A stretch of DNA of 64,000 nt from Thecaphora thlaspeos (Eukaryota > Basidiomycota > Ustilaginomycetes > Urocystidales > Glomosporiaceae). The stretch is from contig UWYS01000002.1 in NCBI GenBank assembly GCA_900291925.1, positions 558,001-622,000 on the forward strand, in the 5' to 3' direction. Under the pieces are notes generated by a model. That model was given only the letters and a program-made list of their open reading frames with translations. It searched no databases and was not told where the DNA came from. Positions 46,749-56,949 of the stretch are shown one piece after another (positions within the stretch are counted from its first letter, which is position 1; each line of letters opens with the position of its first letter). The position numbers were made by a program, and so were the translations under genes.

Positions 46749-49700
46749 TCAGATCCAGTTGCTAGGGGTTGCGTTGCTGCTCCGACCGCTGCTGGCCGTT
46801 GTGACGGTGTTGGACCTCGCAAAGGCCGGGTTGTAGGACAGTGCGACGGGCGGACCCGTGGGCGCGAGCTCGTGCACCGTCTGGAAGTCGAAAGCGACAC
46901 GGCTGTGTGCCCTTTGACGCTTGACAAAGATGACGGGCTTCGCATCGGCGTCGAGTGCGGTGGCAAGCGAGGCGTCCGGGTTCGATGCCGACACTGACGA
47001 CGACGACGCAGAGACGCTCCCGCTCCCGGAGACGTGTCGGATGTCGGCGCCGTGTATGATCTGGACGAGCCGACCCGTCTGCGTGTCGCGCACCTCGATG
47101 AACCGACTGTCGAAGGCCAGCACGAAACGACCGGAGAAGGCGACGTCCTTGGGGTATCCCTCCCACTCGATGACCTGGTCCAGCTTGATCGGCTCGCCGA
47201 GCCGGTCGACGTAGCATGCAAAGACATCGTAACACAGCAGGAAATGGCCATCGAGTGTCTTGAACATCCCCAGCGGCCGCGCCGTCTCGACGCGCTTCTG
47301 CAGGTGGAGCACTCGAGGATCGTCGCGCGGTGCGTGTGTAAAGTCCGGAATCGTGCCTGGAAGGAGGCTGTCGAGGTTCATGATCTCGAAGCCTCGAGCG
47401 CAGACAATGCACAGCTTCGAGCGCAGGAACTGCATTGAGTACGCCTCCGATGGGATGAAGAAGGTCTACGGAGGGAAAACAGAAAGGCAGGAGGATCTGT
47501 GGAATCAAGGTTAGCGTCCATGCAGATAGCCTGGGCCCACAGCAGCGGCAGCGGCGAGAACACCCACCTTGTAGATGCGGAACCAGTCCGAATTCTTCGA
47601 GTCCTTGCCAAACTTGCCAAAGAAGCCCGAGCCGCCTTTGCCCTCGCTGGCCCTCGGCACATTGAGCACTGGTTCGAGCGCCCGAAACACGCTCTCATTG
47701 GCCTTCTTCTTCATGTACACGAGCAGCGTGCGGTCCTTGAGCACGCCGACGTTGAAGAAGAGGACGTCGCGGTTGCCGCTTAGCTTCTGCGGCGGGCGCA
47801 GACCGGTCGTGTTGCTGCTGGCGCTAGGGACCAGTGCCTCGAGGCTGTAGGAGATCAGCACTTTGTCGGCGAGCACCACGAAGATGCCAAACGACTCGAG
47901 CACCGCGCACTGCGAGACCATCTTGAGGTGCAGCACCTTGCGTAGCGAGCGCGCATCATTGCGCAGGCCAATCCAGACACCGTCGGCGCATCCTATCGCC
48001 ACCAGGCGACGCCCGTCATTGGTGGTAAAAGGAACGGCGCACGTCACCTTGCCGTGGAAGGCCCCCGGGTCGGCGCCCGCAACGGGCCGATCCGGCTCCA
48101 TGCTGGCGATGCTGGGGAGCGCAAAGACGTCGTCGCTCAGCGTGTAGGGCTCGAACACCTTGTTGGCCTCCTGGATCGCCGTCCTGAGGCCGACAGCCTC
48201 CTCGAGCTTGGCCTTCCATTCCTGTCTGGCCTCCTTGGACGGTGCAAACAGGGTCAGCGGCTCGATCTTGCTGCCGAGGTGCGATACCGTAAAAGGCCAA
48301 AAGTCCCGCGCCTCCCGCTCCCTGCTGATGTGGAAGTTGCTCAGACCGATGGAGCGCGAGATCGAAGCATCTGCAAAGCCGGAGAGCTCCAACATCTCGA
48401 CTGGAATGGGCTGTCGGTGGTGTGAATGAGAACGGGTGCGAAAAGAAGAGCGAAGGGTCAGCTCCCGTGTTGCGCAATGTCCTCAATCTGATTGGCCCTC
48501 TTCGACCTGACCTCGACTCACCCTCTTTGCAAGCACGAAGCGCGATGCCGGCGCGGCGTCCTCAGTCTCGTCCTTCCTCTTCTGCTTCGTCACGACAAAG
48601 TAGTTGTCGAACAGGACAGCCAGCAGCTCGGTCCAGTCGAAGTCGAACGCGTCTGGCTTGCGGAGAACCCTGCCCTGATGCATCAGCTGCCTCTCCGGAT
48701 TGAGCAGGTCCATGTCGGTCACGCTGTTGTTGCGCTTGGCCGCCAGATTGTAGGCATACTCGCGGATCTTGACCTTGACTTCGGTCGCCTCGACGCCGGA
48801 CTGCGCCGACTTGCACTGGTGGTTGATGATCTCGATGGCGTTCTGCAGGTTGTCGCGGTCGGCGTTGCCCTCTTCGGTCTTTTTCAAGATCGACTCGAGG
48901 TGCAGGTGGTATCGCTGTAGCCTAGCGGGGGGCCGGAAGAGGAAGTTCTCTAGCGGATGTTTGTGCGAGATGGGATTGCGTCGACAGGTCTATGGTCGGC
49001 GTATGTGAGGCGAGCGTCGGGCCTAAGTCCAGTGTCAGCAACATGAAGCAGGCCAGCGCGTGGCAAGCGGGACCGCCAGTCACAGATACTCACCTCGACG
49101 AAGGCCTTGAACTTGGGATTCATCTCGACCTCCCTCTTCACGCGATTGACCGCCAGCGGGTAATTGACCAGGTACCGGACGTACGCTTTGCCCCAGTCCA
49201 AGGCCGCTCCCAGGAATATGTCGCCGACCGTCTGGACGATGGGGTTTTCCTCGCGCTGCCTCACGTGCAAACGCTCCACTAACTGCCGGATGTGGGCGGT
49301 CAGCTCGAGGTGGTTGCCGAACACCTCTGCGATGAAGGCGTCTCTCTCCGGTCCGATGGGTAGCGGCCTGTGCATGCGAGTCAGAGTGTACAAAGGAGCG
49401 GATGTCAGCAGCTTGTTCCTTAGCTTGTCCGACGCTTGGGTAAGAACAGTGAGGTCTTCCGCTGCGCCGGGCGGGGAGCGCGCGATGTGGACAACTTACG
49501 GTGGATCGCCGGTGGCACTCGGCTTCTGCAGGCCCCGGACGAAGAGGTTCTCGAGGATCTCAAGATCGCTGAGGAACTCCTCCTCCTTCTGAATCGTCTC
49601 CAAGATGGCGTTCTGACGGGCGACCTCGGACGCAGGAATGTTCTTGAGCAAATCGGGCGGCACAATTTCCGCCCACGCCTTCTTCTGGGACTGATCGATG

Positions 49701-52054
49701 CCTTGCTGGGCGCCCGCTCCCCCCGCCCTATTGGTGCCGCTGTCTTCCCCAGACGAGGTGGTGGACGTGATCCGATTCAGGCGGCTGACGATCGCGTTGG
49801 GGCACGAGGGGCTGTAGCAAGCATAGGTCGGGCTGACGCCCGGCTTGCTGCAGAGCGAGCTGTAACAGCGCGTGAGAGGCGTAAAGACGCCAGTGGGCAG
49901 CTCCTCGAGACCGAGCGCAGCTGATGTAGCCGTCGATCTCTTGTTCTTCGTGTCGTAGCCATCGCCGCCGCCGATTTCCGTAAAACCGAGGCTTAGGTCG
50001 AGCGTTTTGTGCGGGCCCAGGCCGGTCGACCACTGCTGCTCATCGCCACGGCTCGGGGGGTGGCCCGCTGGGCCTGCCAGGCTGTCCTCGAGGAAGGTAT
50101 AGACCTCTTCGACGCCGTCGCGCAGTTCGCTCTCGCCCCAGTCGACCTCGTGAAAAAAAAGCTGGCTCTTGAGCGACTTGGCCAGAAGCAGCGCGATCCT
50201 ACGGTGCTCCGCGGCGCTCGGCCTGGCCGCATCGCCCGCCGCCGTCGCCGGCATCTGCACCGGGATGAGGTTCTGCAGCGTCGTGACGGCGTCCTTGCCC
50301 GTGAAGCTGTACGGGTAGTCGATGCTGCCCTTTATCTGCGTCCCGCGCGGTACAGAGGCCCGCAGCAGCACCGCGAGGTTCGACAACAGGGAGAGATCGA
50401 CCTCGTTCTCTTGGGGGCCAATGGTCGGGTGCATCCGCGTGATCGGAGACCGCGGCATCGCCGTTGCCCAGCCATCGAGATCGGTAAAGGAGGCGTCTCG
50501 GAACGGCCTCTTCTCGATGCTTCGCCTCGAGGCGGTCCGGTTCAGGTGGAACTCGGACGCTGACGCGGTCTCGGTGATCTCATAGACGCCGCCCGTCCCG
50601 GTTCGAGCGTAGGACGACGGCACCGGCGGCAAAGGCTGTCGTCGAGAATGGCTGGCAGGAGACTGCAGGGCCGCCGCATCGCTTTGGGTTCTGTGGCGGT
50701 GCTGCCCTTCGTCGTAGCTGTTGTCTGGCGAGGCCAGTCGGCGATCATCTAGGCCAGTTGCGCCGAGGTCGTAGGGACTGCGGCCTGCAGGCCCCAGCTG
50801 CGGCTCGCCCACTGTCTCGGGTCTGCCGCTCCCTTCGCGCGGAGCGTAGGAGCTGCCCGATGCACTGGGATGGCGTTGAGCAGAAGCCAACGAGGTGGAG
50901 CGGGCGTCCTGGGGGAGCCCGTAAGCAAAGGACTGGTTCCTGCGAAGGTGGTCGCCGTGAGAGTTCGGCGAGAGGCGCCGGTCTGACCACTGCGAGCTGG
51001 TCGACGGCAGCGGTTGGTGGAACTGGACGCTGGCCGGCGTGCCCTGAGTACTAGCATTCGATCGGTAGGGCGAAGGCTCATACATCCTCGAGCTGAGGGA
51101 AGAGCAGGTACTCTGGGCGTACTGGCCGCCCATCGGCGTGGTGGGCTGTGAGGATGATTGTGAAGGCATGCTGAAGTATTCCGACCCAGCCTCGCTGAAG
51201 TTGTTCGAAGAGGCAGCAGCAGCGATGGGCGGAGGCACAGGGGCAGAAGGCGTCGTCTGGAAGGACCTCTGCCCTGGCGAGACGATCGAGGGCGAGATGG
51301 GCCCCGCTGGCGCCTGGGACCCAAGCTGCGGCGTGACCGGCAAGGGCCGGCTAATGTGCCTGCGCGATTGGATGGACGTCAGAGGCGATCCGGCAGGTAC
51401 GGATGGCGAGGCAGAGCCTCCAGGGAAGCTGAAGCCGTGCCCGGGGTCGGGAATGTATTCCTCCTCGTGCATCGGGGGCAGGCTGTCAGACGAGTGCGGA
51501 TCCTGTGCATACAGGCTGATGATGCCGCTAGCGGAAGAAGACTGGGGCCGGCTCGAATACTGGTCGGAGGAGCTCCGATGTTGGGGTAGCGGTGCGGAAG
51601 ATGACTGCTGTCGATAAGATTGCTGCCGCCGATTATAGTCGTCGTAGTCCGACGATGAGCTGCCGGTGTTGTAATACTGTTGGCCGGATGAACCGCTGGA
51701 CTGGCGTTGTTGCGGCTGTGCGTCGTAGGAGGCAGTATTACTGTTGCTGTAGTTGCTGCTGTGACCAAAATCATTGCCTCTCTCGCCGTTCGAGAAACCC
51801 ATACCGTCTATCGTGCTGGCCAGCTCCTCCATCAGGCCATCGATCTTGCCCGTGACTCCGCCTGCGTTGATGTAAGGAGGGATGGAGTTGCTGGCTGCTG
51901 TATGCGCATAATGTTGCTGGCTTCCGTGGTTCTGTCTCTCGGATGGGTATCTGAAGACGCCGGCGTTGCTGCCAGAGCTGGAGCCGGGGCTGCGGTAGCC
52001 GGTGGAGACTGCCTCGTAGGCCGAAGGTTTGGGCGGAAGGTAGGGCCGAGACAT
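46749..52054 (-). CDS. ROM2: Rho1 guanine-nucleotide exchange factor (Rom1/Rom2 type)
   Basis: Five exons: 52054-49500, 49367-49094, 48989-48522, 48410-47568 and 47465-46749 (1618 aa), with consensus borders. It loads Rho1 with GTP at the plasma membrane to drive cell-wall integrity signalling. Domain order is that of Rom2. A long Ser/Gln/Pro-rich N-terminus comes first, then a DEP domain (about 540-655; GTQIKGSIDYPYSFTGKDAV). The DH domain (about 815-1010) has QKEEEFLSDLEILENLF, NPKFKAFVE and RPPARLQRYHLHLESILK. A PH domain (about 1045-1165) precedes the CNH domain (about 1220-1600) with FFIPSEAYSMQFLRSKLCIV. The DH domain is split by two introns and its continuity across both joins supports the model. 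The ATG at 52054 (MSRPYLPPKPSAYE) is preferred; an in-frame ATG at 52549 would add a low-complexity extension. Confidence 0.93.
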
Positions 52055-52846
52055 AACGGCGGGCTTCGTCGAAGAGAGCGGTTCGCGCAGGCAGGCGTTG
52101 GATCGACTGCTTTCGAGGAGAGCGAAGGAGAGAGGTCCCGGAGGCCTAGTTGCTACAAAGAGCTTCAATGAGTCGGCATTGGGAAGGGCGCAGGGTGTGC
52201 CGGGCAGGGAAGACGAAGCGCGGGCGAAGGCGGGGTCGGGCGTCTGGGAGAGAGACGCCGCTGCTGTGGGGGGCGAGGGCGGGTGGAAGCAGAATGTGAT
52301 GAAGCGGAAGCTCGGGCCGAGGCAGAGTGATGGTGGTGGTGGTGGTGGTGGTGACGGTGATGGCGAGGAGGTCGGGAGGGTCGGGCTGGTCGCTGGCAGA
52401 AAATTGAGTCGGCTCGGCGCTGCCCTGTGCCTGCTGCCGCTTTGGCCCTCTCTCATTTGCGCCCGGTCCCCACCTTTCGCGCTTCTTGCTCCCCGCGAGG
52501 GGCGTGTCAGGGTGGGTGGCGCGTGCGGCATCTCGACATCGACATCCATGGCAGGCAGAGCTCCTCCTTGTCATCACACGAAGCACGCACGCATCCCACA
52601 CAGACTACGAGACAAGTCCAGGGCGATGCTGGCTGCACGAACAGACAAGATTGTCGCAGATTTCGCGTACAACTCGATGTGATTGCGGATATCGCGCTCG
52701 CCAAGAGCGGAGAGCGGCCGAATCGTGACGACGGCCGTGTGAAGGTTGTCCTGACATTCATTCGGCCCCATCGGTCGGATGTCCATGCTCTGCTCGTTGC
52801 CACCGGGAAGCTTTCCAACGAGGCCCACCACGTCCTGCTCGCCTTC
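52055..52846. promoter_or_regulatory. Upstream region of the Rho GEF gene
   Basis: The stretch between the Rho GEF start and the Pcf11 stop, both on the minus strand. It contains a (GGT)n repeat at 52332-52354, read as ACC repeats in the Rho GEF leader. No other gene is supported. Confidence 0.5.
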
Positions 52847-55196
52847 CTAGGCCACCTTCTTTCCGGGGTGCGCTTCCTCCCCTTCGTCTTCGCTCAACGG
52901 CGCTTTTCTCTTCCTCGATCCGGGCGAGCTGTGGCTAATCGGGCCGGCATCGGGGATTGCCACAATACCCTCCTCGTCCTTGAGTCTGGTGATCGGATTG
53001 CCCGCCGAGGCCGAGCGCTGGCCCGGGTTCGAGGGCGTGACGGAGCGCGAGCTGGCCCGCTTGGCCGTCAGCAGCCCCGTGCTCTGCCGACCTCCGCCTG
53101 GCGGCGAGCTCATCCGCCGCGAAACGCTCTCCGACAGCGCTTTGGCCGAGTAGTGACACGATGCGTGGTAGTACTGCAAGAGGCGAGGCAAACAGGGCAA
53201 CGGAGATTGGAAGGCAGTCAGTATCGCTTCGCGTGCTGTGTAGGCGGCGAAGGCACCTACGGATCTTCGCACGCCGCCACTCACCACTTCGTCGACCTGG
53301 ATCGCATTGAGCCAGATCCACTCCTCCTCGTCTTCGCTCCACTGGCTCTTGAAACTCTCCTTGCAGATCGGGCACGGCTTTGCGCTGATCTCGGGGTCCG
53401 TGGGGGCGGCGACAAACGCCTTGGCAAACTTGTCCTTGAGCGTCTTTTCCTGCGCCGCGCTCAGCGAGCCACCTTTCGCCCCTCCCTCGTCGCCACCCTT
53501 GCCCGACGACGCCACATCGTCGAAGCCGCCCCGGATGAAGCTCTCGAGCTTATCGTACCACGAGCGGCTCTGCCCGCGCACCTGCGAGTCCCTCGCCCGT
53601 CGGTTTTGGGTAAAGTGCCAGTCGAGGTGCTCGTCCATACCCTTCTGGCCCTTGCCGCCAGATGGGTACCGGTTGGCGCACTGCCTGCACTGTAGGGGCA
53701 TGTGCTTGTGCAGGAGAAGCTCGAGCGCCGGCGGCTCCTTTGAAAAGTCGGGGCCCGAGACCTTGATGTCGAGCGACATGATCGAGCCGATGTAGTCGTC
53801 GTCCTGGTCCAACTCGTTAGGAGCAGCAGCGGGCACGGCCGGAGCGAAGACGCCTCCGCCCCCTGGCAGGAGGCCGGCCTGCATCAGGCTCGCGATCAGC
53901 GCACTCACTGCATCCGGCTGGCCGCCGGCGCCGACCGATGGAGCAGACACCGGCGGTGGTGGTGCCAAAGTCGGAGCTGGAGCTGGAGCGGGAGCTGGAG
54001 CGACAGCGCCCATCAAGCTGCTGAGGTCGCCAAGGCCGGCAAGGGCGCTAGCAAGGCCAGCCGGAAGGGCTGACGGCGCAGTGGGCGATTCGACGCGGAT
54101 GGCTGGCGGTGGCGCAGGCTGCACGGGCGGGGGAGGAGGCGGGGAAAGCGCCGATGGTGGAGGCTGCCTGCTGCTAGCGGCCGTCAGCGAGGCAAGCTGG
54201 GCGTGAACCTGCACCATTTCCTCTAACGAGAGCGCCGCCGTTTGCAGCACCTGCTTGAGCTGTGTCAGCGACTCTATCCGTTCCTTGATGCCGGCATCGT
54301 GCGGATTGCTCTGGAGGTTCTGCGCGCCGATGGCCAAGAGGCGGTCGATGCTCTCGATAGCGCGCGCCTTGCCAGGATCTGATGGCGTCGGGTGCTGCGG
54401 CTCGTGGTGCGCTTGAGGCGGTGGCGGTGTAGGCCTGTGTCCCAGCTGCGGCATGCCGCCGCTGCCAAAGAGGGGTCGTTCGATGGCCCACTGCGTGTTT
54501 TCGCCAAAGAGCGGGCGACCTCCGGGGGCAGCGTCCTTCCAAGTTGCCAGCAGCTCCTCCATTCGCATCTTGGTCGGCTGATCGACAAGCCGGTAGGTCT
54601 CGAGGAAGATGGTGATGATCCGCTCGGCCCATAGGCTGGTGTAGGGCTGGCCGATGTTCTTGCAGATCGAATCGAGGAGGTAGAGGCTCGGCAGCCGGAT
54701 CGAAGGATGGGCCTGTCGACACGGAAGTTAAAGGAGCGATCGAGGGGAGGGATCCGATGAGACGATAGGTCAGCAACTGTCTCGAACATTGCGGGCGGGC
54801 AGGTACGCTGATCTAGAGGCTCACCTGCATAATGTGGTCGTCCAGCGACTTGGCGACGACGCTGGCCATCCTGTGGATGTGCTCGTGGGCGATAATGGTA
54901 AGGTTGGTGATGATCGGCTTCGAGTTGAAGGTCAGCGCGGAAAGGTGCTCTCGGAACATGCGGGCAAAAGCGTCAGGGTTGGTGGCCACGAGCAGGGGAT
55001 CGTGAGCGCCGACCTGACCACAGCCCATCGAAGAGGTTTGAGGCGGCGGTCCACCGTACTGGATGGGACCACCGTAAGCCTGCGGGGGCGGCGGGCGGTG
55101 GACCTGCTGCTGCGGTGGAAGGGGCTGGCCGGGGAAGATGGGCGCCGGCGCTCCGTACGGAGGCTGGGTATGGCCGTAGCTCTGACCACCGTACAT
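52847..55196 (-). CDS. PCF11: Pcf11, mRNA cleavage/polyadenylation factor IA subunit
   Basis: Three exons: 55196-54825, 54712-53285 and 53173-52847 (708 aa), phase 0 junctions. Pcf11 binds the phosphorylated CTD of RNA polymerase II and couples 3'-end processing to termination. The CTD-interacting domain spans about 70-195 (FREHLSALTFNSKPIITNLT, then across the splice LPSLYLLDSICKNIGQPY and LVDQPTKMRMEELLATW). A Pro/Ala-rich linker follows. The C-terminus has a zinc-finger-like unit at about 464-490 (CRQCANRYP...HLDWHF) and a second, CPICKESF...WIWLNAIQVDEV joined to YYHASCHYSAKA, where the last His/Cys ligands come from exon 3. The 111-nt second intron keeps frame and lacks stops, so an unspliced reading looks like one long exon; the zinc finger shows it must be removed. 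The Clp1-binding region was not located. Confidence 0.93.
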
Positions 55197-56949
55197 AGCT
55201 CAGAGCGGGGACCGGGCCGAGGTGTCGTAGGTAGCGCCGTTGCGTGGCGGGGGCTCTGGGGCTGATTTGCCAATGGAAGATCGCGGTCTGGTGCAATCGA
55301 ACCGAGAGCTCGAAAGCTCGGAAAAGCAGTGGCTGGAATGCCGGTCTATCGAAGGGCTCGAGTGCAGACTTGGTGAGGAGCTACGTCGCGAGACCTAGCT
55401 AGCGATGAGACTCGGATCGCGTTGAGCTGCTGAGTATCGGCAAGATCAGCTTCTCAAGAACGACGTCAATGACTGGGAGAGGGAGCAGCCGGACGCGGAG
55501 CCCAGAGGAGCTAGCAACAACAGGAGAGAACGTGGCAAGAGGATGAACCCGGTCACCCACGACGGGCGTGAGAGAGTCAAGGCGAACGCGATCGTCCAAG
55601 AGCGATGGCGAACCTAGCCAAGAGCAATGGGCGATTCGACGCAGGAAGATGCCGGCAGCAACGTGCTCGTCACCGACCTTTGCGCGATGTCCTGAAAGTC
55701 TCAACTGCTGGAACAGTGTCTGGACCCTTGTGCACACCGACGTAGATGGCCGGAGGAAGAAGGGGCCTACAGATCAGATGGGGCAGGGCAGGAGGTCGCA
55801 AGGCAGGGGTGGGAGGGGATCTGCTCGCTCGTTGGGTAGGATCGGCGAAAGAGAAACCTTTCTTTCCGCACGATCGCTAACAAGACAGAAAGGAGCCAGG
55901 CCAGGACAAGCAAAGGACGTTCTCCCGTGTGCTGATGGACGGAGGATCGGGACAGCTTCCCGCGCGCTTATCCCAAAAGCTCGACCGGACCGCCAAGAGG
56001 ATCAAAGCTTCTTCTGTCTGATTCGCTCTTTTTGTCTTTTCGTTCTGTCTGTCTCTGTCTCTCTGTGTTTTGCAAGCAAGCTCCGAAGGGAGACCAGAAG
56101 AGAGAAGAGCAAAGGCGAGGAAAAGGCGAAAGAGGTGGCGGACCTCGAGCGATATCAGACGGTATCCAGTGTGGATTCCGTCCGGCTCGTTCTTGAGGGT
56201 GCCGTGGGATCTTGTATGCTGCAAGAGCGTGGCGAGTGGCGGCACCTACCAGTCGGAGGGGTGGAGTCGATAAAAGGTGGTTGGTGGACGGTCGCGGGGA
56301 GTGATCGATACCGTCTTTCGAACGGGGGCGCGATCGAGCGTGTGGCGATGATGGTGGTAGAGGGTAAGCGCAGGTTGAAGGCACAGCGTCCCCTCGCTGG
56401 GCAAAGGGGCGAGGCAGAACCAGAGAAATTGCAGCGAAAATCGAACCCGACCGGGCGATGGGCGTAGCCAGCAACCTACAACTCCCCCGCTCGCTCGCTC
56501 AACACAGCCAGCCACAGTCTTGGTGCAGGCGTTCCTGCCGGCCCTGTGTCGCCCGCGTCCCGGGAAGCGCAGGTGCAGCCAGTCCGGTTCCCGATCCTGG
56601 TTTATGACTCCCGACCGTTGTGGCAGCAAATGCGGCTCCCGATTACATTTGCGGTTACCATTGTCCGGGGCAACGTGGTGCGGCTCCCGATTTGTTATAT
56701 ATGGATCCGGCCCCCGCTCTTGCTGATAGTGACTCCCGATTGTCGGGGCAACACTATACAGTTTCCGATTAAGCTGCAGCGTATCGCACGATTACTCGGA
56801 CCGTGACAAGACCTTCGTCACCTCAGCTTCCCGGCTCACCTGATGGACTCGAACCGCGCCCACACCACTTCATCGTCCACTCTTGACCTCTTGCTTCTCA
56901 CAACCGATACAGTCACAGACACACGCAATCGCACCGCCGATTCGACGCC
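55197..56949. promoter_or_regulatory. Divergent promoter region of PCF11 and STR2
   Basis: A 1.75-kb region between oppositely oriented genes. The PCF11-proximal part is purine-rich on + (pyrimidine-rich leader on the minus strand). A degenerate repeat array occupies 56583-56780 near the STR2 start. No other gene is supported. Confidence 0.5.
56583..56780 (+). repeat. Degenerate tandem array with CTCCCGATT core
   Basis: Core TCCCGA(T/C) starts at 56589, 56609, 56637, 56685 and 56734, with a TTCCGATT variant at 56763 and weaker matches near 56656 (TACCATT) and 56711 (CCCCGCT). Spacings of 20, 28, 19, 29, 26, 23 and 29 nt suggest a roughly 48-nt unit made of two half-units. A companion phrase, TTGTC(C)GGGGCAAC, occurs at about 56661 and 56740 with a weaker copy near 56618. 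The array ends about 170 nt before the STR2 ATG. Confidence 0.65.

Noticed and set aside
46749..47508. Several overlapping minus-strand frames in the Rho GEF 3' region as separate genes
   Set aside because: The frame that continues the CNH domain through consensus splice sites explains the region; the others are shifted shadows.
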